This document shows, one piece after another, positions 26,068 through 35,520 of a stretch of 64,000 nt of DNA. Below the pieces are notes generated by a model that saw only the letters and a program-made list of their open reading frames with translations, did no database searches and was not told the origin of the DNA. Positions within the stretch are counted from its first letter, which is position 1. Every line of letters starts with the position of its first letter. The stretch comes from Rikenellaceae bacterium (GTDB taxonomy: Bacteria; Bacteroidota; Bacteroidia; Bacteroidales; Rikenellaceae), in NCBI GenBank assembly GCA_015060115.1, contig SUZB01000004.1, positions 1 to 64,000 of the forward strand, written 5' to 3'. The translations under genes and the position numbers were made by a program.

Positions 26068-26742
26068 ATGAAACCATACACAATTTGCCATATGATTGCC
26101 TCGGTGGATGGGCGTATCGACTGCGATATGACCGAGCAGATTGAGGGAGGCAATGAGTATTACGAGGCTTTGGAGGCACTCGGTTGTCCATCAATGCTGA
26201 TGGGGCGCGTAACGATGCAGATGCACTACGCCCTATCTGAGCCATTTGTTGCAGCGGACACCACACCCATTGGTCGTGAGGCCTACCATATTGCCCGCAA
26301 GGTTGATGGCTACTGCATAGGCGTAGACACACACGGCAGATTGCAGTGGGGCGAAACGGAGTTTGACGGTCAGGCGTTGCTTGTCATCACCGACGAAAAG
26401 TGCCCCAAGGCATACCACGACCGCCTTACGGAGCAGGGTATTTCGTGGATTGCCGTGGGCGAAAACGGCATCAACTTTGCACGCGCTATGGAGATACTTC
26501 GTGAGGCCTTTGACATTGAGCGATTGGCAGTTACGGGAGGCGGACATATAAATGGCGCACTCTTGGAGGCAGGGTTACTTGACGAGGTTAGCTTTATGCT
26601 TGCCCCCGGTATTGATGGCCGTGAGGGTATGGCGGCAGTTTTCGATGGCATAGCCGACAAAAAACGCCCTGCAACACAACTACGCCTTGAGAGCGTTAAG
26701 CAGATGGGCGAGACAGTATGGATAAGATATAAAATTAGATAG
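26068..26742 (+). CDS. RibD C-terminal-like reductase (dihydrofolate reductase fold)
   Basis: A 224-residue protein of the RibD C-terminal domain family, NADPH-dependent reductases with a DHFR-like fold. Visible marks are the early ICHMIASVDGRIDCD, GCPSMLMGRVTMQM, and LAVTGGGHINGALLEAGLLD with the glycine-rich nucleotide site and the helix after it, followed by DEVSFMLAPGIDG. The deaminase domain of true RibD is absent, so it is unlikely to be the riboflavin enzyme itself. A flavin reductase gene follows after two bases, suggesting a shared redox task. Confidence 0.85.
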   Translation: MKPYTICHMIASVDGRIDCDMTEQIEGGNEYYEALEALGCPSMLMGRVTMQMHYALSEPFVAADTTPIGREAYHIARKVDGYCIGVDTHGRLQWGETEFDGQALLVITDEKCPKAYHDRLTEQGISWIAVGENGINFARAMEILREAFDIERLAVTGGGHINGALLEAGLLDEVSFMLAPGIDGREGMAAVFDGIADKKRPATQLRLESVKQMGETVWIRYKIR

Positions 26743-26744
26743 TT

Positions 26745-27317
26745 ATGCGAAAGAATTTTGGCTCAAAGAGCTGGCTCTATCCTATGCCAGTGCTGATTGT
26801 GGCGGCATACGATGCCACAGGCAAGCCCAATGCGATGAATGCTGCGTGGGGCGGAATATTTACAGATGACCATATCGGAATCTGCATTTCGGAGGGGCAC
26901 AAGACCACGAAGAATATCCTTGAAACAAAGGCCTTTACGGTAAGTATGGCAACCGTAGAGCAACTCAAGGCGTGCGATTTTGTGGGCATCGTATCGGGCA
27001 ATAAGATGGAGGGCAAGTTTGCCAAGGCAGGCTTTACGGCGGTGCGCTCCGAAGTGGTCAATGCGCCAATAATCAATGAGTTGCCGATGACCTTGGAGTG
27101 TGAAATGCTATCCTATGACGAGGAGAGCAACCACCTTGTAGGTCGCATCGTGAATGTTAGTGCCGACGAAAGGGTGCTCACCGATGGCAAGATTGACTAT
27201 CGCAAGCTACGCCCCATAACCTACGACCCTATCAACCACCACTATATCGAACTTGGCGAGGTTGTGGGCAATGCCTTTGCAGATGGCAAAAAGCTTAAGG
27301 ATGATTCGACAAAATAG
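26745..27317 (+). CDS. Flavoredoxin-type flavin reductase-like protein
   Basis: A 190-residue protein of the flavin-reductase-like FMN-binding domain family. Typical are LYPMPVLIVAAYDATGKPNA, then MNAAWGGIFTDDHIGICI and the HKTTKNILETKAFTVSM loop that holds FMN. Family members reduce flavin or carry electrons. It begins two bases after the RibD-like gene, giving an operon that may run from the NERD gene at 24608. Confidence 0.87.
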   Translation: MRKNFGSKSWLYPMPVLIVAAYDATGKPNAMNAAWGGIFTDDHIGICISEGHKTTKNILETKAFTVSMATVEQLKACDFVGIVSGNKMEGKFAKAGFTAVRSEVVNAPIINELPMTLECEMLSYDEESNHLVGRIVNVSADERVLTDGKIDYRKLRPITYDPINHHYIELGEVVGNAFADGKKLKDDSTK

Positions 27318-27419
27318 GTAGAGGCTATTTCTATCGCCAATACCACGAAAAAGTTTAGCATAACAAATATTCGGCAAATTAGTTTTCTCCGAAAATAGAG
27401 TGTTTCTGTAAATTTTGTT

Positions 27420-27688
27420 TATCTTTGTAATGGCTAAAGGCTTTTGCCGTTGAGCCGTACATATTTGATTGGATATTTTTTGACGATTCTTCCGAACTCA
27501 AAAACTTGGCGGTTTTAATTTACACGGAGATCGGCAACAAAATGTCCCGTTAGGTTGTATATCCCTACTACCGATTGGTTCGGTATGTGCGATATATTTC
27601 CTGCGTGGGCGTTTGTGTTGCTTATTCGTGTAATTGGCAGCCAAGGCCTTGAGTTCGGGATAAGTTAATACTGCGCCTGCGCTTTTTT
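27420..27688 (+). ncRNA. Rod-shaped structured RNA, 6S RNA-like
   Basis: A -7 box TATCTTTG (27420-27427) precedes a sequence that folds into one long rod. TTCCGAACTCAA (27490-27501) pairs with TTGAGTTCGGGA (27649-27660), CTTGGC with GCCAAG (27640-27645), TTACACG with CGTGTAA (27627-27633), GCAACA with TGTTGC (27616-27621), GTATATC with GATATAT (27591-27597), and the apex is TACCGA/TCGGTA. The T run at 27682-27688 could end it. A long rod of ~170 nt with internal bulges is the 6S RNA plan; a leader of the following gene is the alternative. The 5' ~55 nt form a separate small hairpin. Confidence 0.55.
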
Positions 27689-28147
27689 ATGGACTTATCC
27701 GGAAATAAGGACTTGCTCGATAGAGAGTTAGTGGCATTCTTCGCTTCGCGTAATTCGCCACCCGAGGCTCTCTGCCTCGCCCAAAAATGGGCATACGAAA
27801 TCTGCAAAACCGAGAAGATTGTTATCAGCGGGTTTCACTCTCCCATCGAGCGAGCGGTGTTAGATATTCTAATGTCCAATAGATGCCCAATAATTTTGGC
27901 CTTGGGGCGTTCTTTATACCGCAAAATCCCAGCACATCTACAAGCCGCCTTCGACGAAAATCGTCTGCTTTTCGTATCATTCCGCAACTACTCGCGACCC
28001 TCACTCTCCAACTCGCAACTACGCAATTGGCTTGCTGCAGACCTCGCCACAGAGATTGTTTTTGCCCCATTCGACAAGGCAAGCCAGCTATCAACGCTCC
28101 ATTTCGCCTATAACAATGGCCCAACACCCTGCCATATCTTGCGATAA
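27689..28147 (+). CDS. DprA-like Rossmann protein
   Basis: A 152-residue protein resembling short DprA/LOG-like Rossmann-fold proteins. It shows WAYEICKTEKIVISGFHSPI, a beta strand and loop in the place where DprA has GSG-type nucleotide contacts, ERAVLDILMSNRCPIILALG and the SLYRKIPAHLQAAFDENRLL helix with arginine. Full DprA is ~300-370 residues with extra domains, absent here, so it may not act in DNA uptake. The start codon lies right after the T run of the structured RNA. Confidence 0.65.
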   Translation: MDLSGNKDLLDRELVAFFASRNSPPEALCLAQKWAYEICKTEKIVISGFHSPIERAVLDILMSNRCPIILALGRSLYRKIPAHLQAAFDENRLLFVSFRNYSRPSLSNSQLRNWLAADLATEIVFAPFDKASQLSTLHFAYNNGPTPCHILR

Positions 28148-28156
28148 AACAACAAC

Positions 28157-28176
28157 GGACTGCTATTTTGCAGTCC
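28157..28176. terminator. Hairpin between convergent genes
   Basis: GGACTGC (28157-28163) pairs with GCAGTCC (28170-28176) over a 6-nt loop. On the minus strand GTTGTTGTTTT follows, so it may end the catalase transcript. Confidence 0.5.
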
Positions 28177-28193
28177 ATTGCTCAACAAGCTAT

Positions 28194-29696
28194 CTATCGC
28201 CAATCCCACGACGGGTGAGCGGGGTCCTCTGAAACTAAGGCCTCGGCAAGCGAGAGGCCGAGAGCCTTGGATATGCCCTCGCCGTATGATGGGTCGGCAC
28301 GGTGGCAGTTGCGGATATGTCGCTGTTTGATAAATAGCTCCGCATCACCCATTGCGCGTGCAGTATTTTCGCAAGTTGCCTTTTGGTCCTCCTCAGACAT
28401 CAATCGCCACAGCTTACCGGGCTGTGTGTAGTAGTCGCTGTCGAGTTCGCGCTCGTCGTAGTTGTATACCTCCCCCGAAACAGCCAAAGGTGGCTCTTTC
28501 AACTCCGGCTGGTCGCGCCACTCGCCATAGCTATTTGGCTCATAGGCAATCATTCGGCCAGCGTTATCATCGGTGCGCATCTGGCCATCACGATGATACG
28601 AATGGTATGGGCAACGGGGGCGATTCACAGGTATTAGGTGGTGATTTACACCTAAGCGGTAGCGCTGCGCATCGCCATACGAGAACAATCGTCCTTGCAA
28701 CATCTTGTCGGGCGAAAAACCGATGCCGTCGATGATATTCATCGGGTTGAATGCGGCTTGCTCAGTCTCTGCAAAGAAGTTTTCGGGATTGCGATTAAGC
28801 TCCAAGATGCCGACATCGTGTAGCGGGAAGTCGCCATGATACCACACCTTTGTAAGGTCGAAGGGGTTGATATGATATTCGCGTGCCTCATCCTCACTCA
28901 TCAACTGCACCTGCATCAACCAACGAGGATAGTCGCCACGCTCGATAGCCTCGAACAAATCTCTTTGGTGCGACTCCCTATCCTTGGCAATCACAGCCTC
29001 CGCCTCAGAGTCGGTTAAGTTCTTGATACCCTGCAAGGTGCGCAAGTGAAACTTAACCCAAGTACGGCGATTATCTGCATCAATAAAGCTATATGTGTGG
29101 CTACCAAAGCCGTGCATATTGCGGTACGACGCGGGAATACCGCGTGGCGACATCGTGATTGTTACCTGATGCAACGCCTCGGGGAGTAGAGTCCAGAAGT
29201 CCCAGTTGCTATTTGCCGAGCGCATACCTGTGCGTGGATCGCGCTTTATGGCATGGTTAAGGTCGGGGAATTTCAGAGGGTCGCGCAAGAAGAATACGGG
29301 AGTATTGTTGCCCACCAGATCCCAGTTGCCGGTATCGGTGTAGAACTTCATCGCAAAGCCACGAATATCGCGCTCGGCATCGGCAGCACCACGCTCGCCT
29401 GCCACCGTCGAGAAGCGAACAAAGCACTCCGTCTTCTTGCCCACCTCCGAAAAGATTGAGGCGCGCGTATAAGCACTTATATCGTGCGTAACAGTGAATG
29501 TGCCGTATGCACCGGCACCCTTGGCGTGCATACGCCTTTCGGGAATCACCTCCCTATCGAAGTGCGCCAACTTCTCGGTAAACCAAGGGTCTTGCAAAGA
29601 GACCGGACCACGCACACCTGCTGTCTGCGTATTTTGGTTATCGGCAATAGGTCGCCCATTTTCTGCTGTCAAATGCTTTTTATCATCGTGTTTCAT
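28194..29696 (-). CDS. katA: Monofunctional haem catalase
   Basis: A 500-residue clade-type catalase that splits hydrogen peroxide to water and oxygen in the cytoplasm. The catalytic His is H57 in RRMHAKG, the partner Asn is near N130 in VGNNTPVFF, and the proximal haem-ligand Tyr is in [14 protein letters not shown]. Length and the order of motifs are complete. It stands alone with ~200 bases to the next gene upstream. This is the usual protection of Bacteroidales against oxygen exposure. Regulation by OxyR is typical of the family but no site is identified here. Confidence 0.97.
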   Translation of the reverse strand: MKHDDKKHLTAENGRPIADNQNTQTAGVRGPVSLQDPWFTEKLAHFDREVIPERRMHAKGAGAYGTFTVTHDISAYTRASIFSEVGKKTECFVRFSTVAGERGAADAERDIRGFAMKFYTDTGNWDLVGNNTPVFFLRDPLKFPDLNHAIKRDPRTGMRSANSNWDFWTLLPEALHQVTITMSPRGIPASYRNMHGFGSHTYSFIDADNRRTWVKFHLRTLQGIKNLTDSEAEAVIAKDRESHQRDLFEAIERGDYPRWLMQVQLMSEDEAREYHINPFDLTKVWYHGDFPLHDVGILELNRNPENFFAETEQAAFNPMNIIDGIGFSPDKMLQGRLFSYGDAQRYRLGVNHHLIPVNRPRCPYHSYHRDGQMRTDDNAGRMIAYEPNSYGEWRDQPELKEPPLAVSGEVYNYDERELDSDYYTQPGKLWRLMSEEDQKATCENTARAMGDAELFIKQRHIRNCHRADPSYGEGISKALGLSLAEALVSEDPAHPSWDWR

Positions 29697-29900
29697 ATCG
29701 GAAAGAGTTTATTCTCTTTGTCGATAACGAAAATTGTGCCAACTTGGTAGTGGTGATTTTGGAGAGTATCTCGACGATACTTCTCATTTATTGCAGTGGA
29801 GCAATGCGAGCATTGTATCTAAAGGAAAAAAGAAAAGTTAAGGCTTAGATAGATATATTATTGCAAAGATACGAAAAAAAGCAAAATAACACTCTTTTCG

Positions 29901-31334
29901 TTAGTATATCGCAATGCGTGATATAGCAAGCTCGGCACGAGAGTCGAGCAGACGGATGCGTAACTGGTCGGTAGTAACCGAATCCGTAAGGGGTAAGATG
30001 CGCTTATAGCCGATGGTTGTGCCCGAGGCAATCTCTTGCCAGTCGTCGCCATCGAAAGCCTCGATAACAAACTCTCTAACACGCTGACCCAAGGCGATAT
30101 GCTCCTGAATAACAACATATTTCGCCGTGATAGGCTCGCTCCATTTTAGGGTGATATCGCCCGTTGTAACGCCATCGGCGGTGGCCCAATATCTTTCATC
30201 TTCGCCCTGCATATTCTCTGCTTCGAAGCCCCTGCCACGCGATGAGGTTGCCATAAAGATGGCATTCGCGGCGAGGTCGTTACGAAAGGCGTTATCGACC
30301 ATCTCGCGCCACGCCATCAGCGACTCGATATCCTCGTCGGGGATGCGACCACGGCGGTCGGGGGCAAGGTTGAGAAGAAGCGTGCCACCACGACCCACCG
30401 AGGTAAGGTAGATATCGAAGAGCTCTTCGGGCGTTTTGGGTGCTTCGTAGTCGTGGTAGAACCAGCCTGGGCGTATCGAGACATCTGCCTCGGCAGGTGC
30501 CCAGCGAGTGCCATCCTCTTGTCCGTGGCGAAGCACAGCCATATTATCCTTGCCGTTGGGGTACATATCCTCGGGCGTTGCCATAGCCCAGCAGTGCTCG
30601 TCGATAACACCTCGCTCGTTGCTGCACCAACGAGCCTCGGGGAGCGATGAGCTCCACACAACGGTCTCGGGCGAGAGCTCGCGGATGATATCTACGACCT
30701 TCGGCCAGTCGTAGTAGAGGTAGCCCGACTCGACCCAGCGTGTCTCGTTGGCGCCACCATAGTAGCCATCGCCACCATTGGCGCCATCAAACCACATCTC
30801 GAAAAGAGGACCGTAGGCAGTGAGCAACTCACGCACCTGATTACGATAATACTCCAAGTAGGCCTCGGTGCCGTAGTCGGCGCTGTTGCGGTCCCACGGC
30901 GAGAGGTAGATGCCAAACTTGATGCCGTAGCGACGACACGCCTCGGCAACCTCGCCAACGATATCGCCCTTGCCCTCTTTGTAGGGCGAGTTTTTAATCG
31001 AGTGCTCGGTATACGCCGTAGGCCAAAGGCAGAAGCCGTCGTGGTGCTTGGCGGTGAGAATCAAGCCTTTGAGGTTAGCATCCTTGACAATGCGCACCAA
31101 GGCATCGGCATCGAAGTCGGTGGGGTTGAACCATTCGGGCGACTCATCGCCATAGCCCCACTCCTTGTCTGTAAAGGTGTTAATCGTGAAGTGCACAAAG
31201 GCGTATTGCTCCATCTTGTGCCACTCGATTTGGTGGGGTCGAGGGACAACACTCATAGGCTTTGGGGGCTCGGCATTGCACGCCATAAGTGCAACCGATG
31301 CAAGCAGAACGAGGCTCTTAACAATATCTTTCAT
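29901..31334 (-). CDS. GH29 alpha-L-fucosidase, lipoprotein
   Basis: A 477-residue glycoside hydrolase family 29 enzyme that removes alpha-linked fucose from host or diet glycans. The lipoprotein signal ends in LMAC (Cys19), so it is membrane-anchored. The barrel domain shows LILTAKHHDGFCLWPTAYTE with the paired His, YLSPWDRN and the nucleophile region LFEMWFDGANG (D183). The C-terminal ~120 residues form an F5/8-type beta sandwich (YVVIQEHIALGQRVREF), often glycan-binding. The gene stands alone; a minus-strand TAACTTTA near 31359-31366 is a possible -7 box. Confidence 0.93.
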   Translation of the reverse strand: MKDIVKSLVLLASVALMACNAEPPKPMSVVPRPHQIEWHKMEQYAFVHFTINTFTDKEWGYGDESPEWFNPTDFDADALVRIVKDANLKGLILTAKHHDGFCLWPTAYTEHSIKNSPYKEGKGDIVGEVAEACRRYGIKFGIYLSPWDRNSADYGTEAYLEYYRNQVRELLTAYGPLFEMWFDGANGGDGYYGGANETRWVESGYLYYDWPKVVDIIRELSPETVVWSSSLPEARWCSNERGVIDEHCWAMATPEDMYPNGKDNMAVLRHGQEDGTRWAPAEADVSIRPGWFYHDYEAPKTPEELFDIYLTSVGRGGTLLLNLAPDRRGRIPDEDIESLMAWREMVDNAFRNDLAANAIFMATSSRGRGFEAENMQGEDERYWATADGVTTGDITLKWSEPITAKYVVIQEHIALGQRVREFVIEAFDGDDWQEIASGTTIGYKRILPLTDSVTTDQLRIRLLDSRAELAISRIAIY

Positions 31335-31386
31335 ATTTGGGGTAGTTAATTTGTAGGTAAAGTTACGAAATTAAATTAGAAATCAC

Positions 31387-31394
31387 TATATTTG
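31387..31394 (+). promoter_or_regulatory. -7 box of the proC gene
   Basis: TATATTTG fits the TAnnTTTG consensus, 35 bases before the proC ATG, in the divergent spacer with the fucosidase gene. A clear -33 box is not seen. Confidence 0.45.
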
Positions 31395-31429
31395 TAGAGG
31401 AATTGTTGAATCCTAACAGGGTCAAAGAT

Positions 31430-32227
31430 ATGAAGATAGCGATAATTGGAGCAGGAAATATGGGTGGTGCATTGGCGCGTGGTTTGGCAAAAGGCACGCT
31501 TATCTCCACCTCGGATATATATGTGGCAAATCCCTCGACAGCAAAGCTTGAGGCTCTTAAGGCGGAGTTTCCCACCATCAACACCACGACCTCGAACACC
31601 GAGGCTGTGGCGGCTGCCGATATGGTTGTGCTTGCCGTTAAGCCGTGGAAGGTGGTCGAGGTGCTTGGCGAGATTAAGTCCTCGTTAGACTATGAGCGTC
31701 AGGCTGTTGCCTCTATGGTTGGTGGCTTGGGTATCGCTCAGCTCTCGGCGTGGCTCGACAAGGGCGATAATAGGCTACCCGCCACCTATCTTATTATCCC
31801 CAACACCGCCATTGCCACGCTTAGCAGTATGACATTTATCGCCTCGGCACGCTCGACAAGGGAGCAAGAGGAATATTTGGTCGATATCTTCAACGAGTTG
31901 GGCGAGGCTATGTTGATCGATGAGGGGCTTATCCCTGCGGGCACATCGCTCGCCTCGTGCGGTATCGCCTACACCCTGCGCTATATCCGTGCTGCTATGG
32001 AGGGTGGCGTGGAGCTTGGCTTTAGGGCCGATGATGCCAAACGCATCGTGATGCAGACACTGCGTGGCGCTGCCGATATTCTCGCTGCCAACAACTCGCA
32101 CCCCGAGGCCGAAATCGACCGTGTAACAACCCCCGGAGGCCTCACCATCAAGGGCCTTAATGCAATGGAGGCCTCAGGCTTCACCCACAGCGTTATCGAG
32201 GGCCTCAGAGCCTCGACAAAGAGGTAG
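31430..32227 (+). CDS. proC: Pyrroline-5-carboxylate reductase
   Basis: A 265-residue ProC, which reduces pyrroline-5-carboxylate to proline with NAD(P)H. The Rossmann start is KIAIIGAGNMGGALARGL; the substrate domain carries ILAANNSHPEAEIDRVTTPG and GGLTIKGLNAME with the C-terminal signature. The ATG at 31430 gives the usual N-terminus; an upstream TTG in frame would add nine odd residues. The GH3 gene follows 33 bases downstream. Confidence 0.95.
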   Translation: MKIAIIGAGNMGGALARGLAKGTLISTSDIYVANPSTAKLEALKAEFPTINTTTSNTEAVAAADMVVLAVKPWKVVEVLGEIKSSLDYERQAVASMVGGLGIAQLSAWLDKGDNRLPATYLIIPNTAIATLSSMTFIASARSTREQEEYLVDIFNELGEAMLIDEGLIPAGTSLASCGIAYTLRYIRAAMEGGVELGFRADDAKRIVMQTLRGAADILAANNSHPEAEIDRVTTPGGLTIKGLNAMEASGFTHSVIEGLRASTKR

Positions 32228-32260
32228 ACAAAAGTAATTATTAACCAAAACAATAGAATT

Positions 32261-34597
32261 ATGAAGAGTGTAAAGTGGCTGATTTTGGCTATGGCTGTCG
32301 TGGCGACAGCGTGTAGCGCGCCTAAGGTAAAGCCTGCAATCGAGCAAGATAGCGAGGTTGAGCGACAGGTGGAGGAGATACTCAAGGGTATGACACTTGA
32401 GCAGAAGGTGGGTCAGATGGCGGAGCTCGGCATCGATATGTTTGGCAATAGCGTTACGGGCGTTGCCGACGACAAGAAATTTGAGCTTAAGGAGGATGTC
32501 TTGGAGGAGGTTGCCGAGAAGTATAAGTTCGGCTCGGTGCTAAATGCTCCGGGCAAGGCGCAGACCGCCGAGGAGTGGAACAAGATTGTAGAGAAGATTA
32601 ACGAGGTGTCAATCAAGCATACCGGTCTTCCCACCCTCTACGGCATTGATGCCATTCACGGCGCTACCTACACCTGGGCATCGCCACTCTTCCCGCAGGA
32701 GGTGAATGCCGCAGCATCGTTTAACCGCGAGTTGGTGCGCCAGATGGCAGAGATGACAGCCTACGAGGTGCGTGCAAGCAATATTCCTTGGACCTACTCG
32801 CCCACACTCGACCTCGGCCGTAAGGCATCGTGGCCCCGCCAGTGGGAGAGCTTCTCGGAGGATGCCTACCTTACATCGGAGCTTGCCCGCGAGATGGTGC
32901 TTGGCTATCAGGGTGATGACCCCAACCATATAGACCGCTATCATATCGCATCGTGCCCCAAGCACTATATGGCCTACGGTATGACCAATTCGGGTCAGGA
33001 TCGCACCCCCGCCTATGTATCTATAGCGGAGCTTCGCGAGAAGCATTTTGCACCCTTCAAGGCGGCTATCGAGGCTGGTGCGCTGTCGATTATGGTAAAC
33101 TCGGCATCGGTAAATGGCATACCCACACACGCTGACTATGAGCTACTTACCGTATGGCTCAAGGAGGGCCTTAACTGGGACGGAATGGTCGTTACGGACT
33201 GGTCGGACATCGTAAACCTCTACACCCGCGAGAAGATTGCCGTAGACTACAAAGATGCTATCCGCCTCGCTATCAATGCGGGTGTCGATATGTCGATGAT
33301 TCCCTACGATGTGAACTTCTGCCCACTGCTTATCGAGCTTGTCAATGAGGGCAAGGTGTCGATGGAGCGTATCGACGATGCTGCACGCCGTATTATCCGT
33401 ATGAAGATTCGCCTCGGCCTGCTTGAGACGCCCAACACCTACCTTGCGGACTATCCCAAGTTCCAAGGTGAGGAGATTCTTAAGGCGTGCTATGAGGCTG
33501 CTTCCGAGTCGATTACGCTACTTAAGAACGAGGCAAATATCCTGCCTCTTTCGCCCTCTACACGCATCCTTGTGGCAGGCCCTAATGCCGACCGTATGCG
33601 CCCCTTGTGTGGTGGCTGGAGCTACTCTTGGCAGGGCGATATAGTGGATAAGGTGTTGCCCAACGGCACTACCTTTGTAGATGCTATACGCGCTATCGGT
33701 GGCGATAATGTGAGCTATGTGGCTGGCGTGGAGTACGCCAAGGAGGGCCACTTTGCTGCGGAGTGTAATATCGACATCGAGGCTGCTGTCGGGGCTGCCA
33801 AGGGTGTAGATGTCGTGGTGCTCTGCATTGGCGAGAACTCATACTGCGAGACCCCCGGCAATATCAACGAGATTGCCCTCTCGGAGAATCAGCAGCAGCT
33901 TGCCAAGGCGCTTATAGCTACGGGCAAGCCTGTGGTGCTTGTGCTAAACGAGGGCCGTGGTCGACTTATCTCGTCGTTTGTTGATGACACAAAGGCCGTT
34001 GTTCACACCTATCTTCCTGGCACAGAGGGTGCTCGCGCACTTGCCGACATACTCTATGGCAAGGTAAATCCTTCGGGTAAGTTGCCCTACACCTATCAGA
34101 AGTACTCTAACGCTATGACCACCTACGACCATAAGGTGTCGGAGAGCGTGGGCACTATGGAGGGTGCTTACGACTACAACGCAGTGGTCGCTGTGCAGTG
34201 GGCATTTGGTTATGGCCTGTCGTATACCGAGTGGGAGTATAGCAACCTGCGCATCTTGGAGGGTCAGGAGTTTAAGGCGGGCGACACAATCCGTATCGCT
34301 GTCGATATCAAGAATATAGGCCAGCGCGATGGCAAGGAGAGCGTTCTGCTCTTTATCAACGACGATGTGGCATCTGTTGTTCCCGACGCACGCCGCTTGC
34401 GCGACTTCGATAAGGTGGAGATTGCTGCGGGTGAGAGCCGCACCGTAGAGTTCGAGGTCAAGGCCGAGGAGCTCGCCTTGGCGGGCAACGATGGCAAGTG
34501 GCACTTGGAGGAGGGTACTTTCACTGTGCAGTGTGGCAACCTCACCGAGCGCCTCACCTGCACCGCAACCACCCACTTTGGCGAGAATATTCGCTAA
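32261..34597 (+). CDS. GH3 beta-glucosidase, BglX-like lipoprotein
   Basis: A 778-residue glycoside hydrolase family 3 enzyme, probably periplasmic or outer-membrane, with a lipobox ending VATAC (Cys18). The barrel domain contains the substrate-binding CPKHYMAYG (K234, H235) and the nucleophile in MVVTDWSDI (D313). The alpha/beta sandwich follows with LVAGPNADRMRPLCGGWSYS, and a fibronectin-III-like end (KNIGQRDGKESVLLFINDD) completes the usual three-domain plan. It would remove terminal beta-linked glucose from oligosaccharides. A strong terminator follows. Confidence 0.94.
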   Translation: MKSVKWLILAMAVVATACSAPKVKPAIEQDSEVERQVEEILKGMTLEQKVGQMAELGIDMFGNSVTGVADDKKFELKEDVLEEVAEKYKFGSVLNAPGKAQTAEEWNKIVEKINEVSIKHTGLPTLYGIDAIHGATYTWASPLFPQEVNAAASFNRELVRQMAEMTAYEVRASNIPWTYSPTLDLGRKASWPRQWESFSEDAYLTSELAREMVLGYQGDDPNHIDRYHIASCPKHYMAYGMTNSGQDRTPAYVSIAELREKHFAPFKAAIEAGALSIMVNSASVNGIPTHADYELLTVWLKEGLNWDGMVVTDWSDIVNLYTREKIAVDYKDAIRLAINAGVDMSMIPYDVNFCPLLIELVNEGKVSMERIDDAARRIIRMKIRLGLLETPNTYLADYPKFQGEEILKACYEAASESITLLKNEANILPLSPSTRILVAGPNADRMRPLCGGWSYSWQGDIVDKVLPNGTTFVDAIRAIGGDNVSYVAGVEYAKEGHFAAECNIDIEAAVGAAKGVDVVVLCIGENSYCETPGNINEIALSENQQQLAKALIATGKPVVLVLNEGRGRLISSFVDDTKAVVHTYLPGTEGARALADILYGKVNPSGKLPYTYQKYSNAMTTYDHKVSESVGTMEGAYDYNAVVAVQWAFGYGLSYTEWEYSNLRILEGQEFKAGDTIRIAVDIKNIGQRDGKESVLLFINDDVASVVPDARRLRDFDKVEIAAGESRTVEFEVKAEELALAGNDGKWHLEEGTFTVQCGNLTERLTCTATTHFGENIR

Positions 34598-34615
34598 CGA
34601 ATAGGTGCTAAATAG

Positions 34616-34651
34616 CAAATAGAGAGAAAGTTGCAGCTTTCTCTCTATTTG
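34616..34651 (+). terminator. Terminator after the GH3 gene
   Basis: CAAATAGAGAGAAAG pairs perfectly with CTTTCTCTCTATTTG (15 bp) over TTGCAG, followed by TTTGTATTG. It lies between convergent genes, and the minus strand also ends in A/T-rich sequence. Confidence 0.85.
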
Positions 34652-34665
34652 TTTGTATTGTGTGG

Positions 34666-35520
34666 TTACTCTACCACCTCCACATAGAAGCTCACGGGGC
34701 GAAAGCCATCGTTGCACGATAGCATTGCAGAGTGGGGGTTACGCATCCAGCCGTCAAAGAAGTTGCCACCACCCTCCGCCAACTCCCTGACAAAGGGGTA
34801 GAGTGTCTCCCACGCACTTTGGCACATACCCTCCGGCTTTTCGCAGTTTTCTACTACGAAACATTGACCAAGGCGCATATCGCAGGTGTGCTCAATCGGG
34901 TTTTCGTACTCGGCCATCAGGTCGCGGTACTCCGTAATACGCTTAACAGTTATCTTGATGCGTTTCAATGATGGTCTCTGCCTCTGCAAATGCCACATTC
35001 TATGCCCCAAGAAACGCTTCTCGCCAACACGCTGAAAGCCAAGCGAGAAGTATAGGCGCTCGGCATTGGGGTTGTTGAAATCGACAATCAGGCCGACACG
35101 GGTATGACCCTCGGCAAAGGCACGCTCCGTAGCAGTATTAAGCAGGGCAGTGCCAACGCTCAGACCTCGATAGGCGGGCAACACACCGATCGAGTCGAGG
35201 TAATATTCGCCAGCCTCGGTCTCATCTTCGATATGAGGCACCTCGCCAAGATGCTCTTTAAGAAGGGGATATATCGGCGCACGAAGCTCCTCAAGGCGCG
35301 CCCCATCATAGCCCACAATAGCACCTGCAACAGCGCCATCTACCTCTGCTACAAGGCTGTTGCGATAGCTGTACTGCGCCACCTCGCGCCCCGCCAACTC
35401 CAAAAATACGGCATATAACGGATGCGAGGTATCATACCCCACAGCCATCACCACCGCCTCGGCAATCATCGGCGCATCCTCTCGCCTCGCAGGGCGAACT
35501 ATAATCTCTTGTCTCTCCAT
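34666..35520 (-). CDS. GNAT acetyltransferase fused to a TIGR04076-like domain
   Basis: A 284-residue two-domain protein. Residues 1-~185 are a GNAT N-acetyltransferase: YYLDSIGVLPAYRGLSVGTA holds the acetyl-CoA loop and VDFNNPNAERLYFSLGFQRV the C-terminal signature. Residues ~190-284 match the small TIGR04076 family: IKITVKRITEYRDLMAEYEN, GQCFVVENCEKPEGMCQSAW, then LYPFVRELAEGGG and CNDGFRPVSFYVE. TIGR04076 proteins normally occur as separate ~90-residue proteins of unknown function, with conserved cysteines. The acetyl acceptor is unknown. Confidence 0.85.
   Translation of the reverse strand: MERQEIIVRPARREDAPMIAEAVVMAVGYDTSHPLYAVFLELAGREVAQYSYRNSLVAEVDGAVAGAIVGYDGARLEELRAPIYPLLKEHLGEVPHIEDETEAGEYYLDSIGVLPAYRGLSVGTALLNTATERAFAEGHTRVGLIVDFNNPNAERLYFSLGFQRVGEKRFLGHRMWHLQRQRPSLKRIKITVKRITEYRDLMAEYENPIEHTCDMRLGQCFVVENCEKPEGMCQSAWETLYPFVRELAEGGGNFFDGWMRNPHSAMLSCNDGFRPVSFYVEVVE

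Noticed and set aside
32609..33130. 173-residue minus-strand ORF and other long antisense frames within GH3
   Set aside because: Antisense to a complete GH3 gene; long frames on the other strand result from codon bias.
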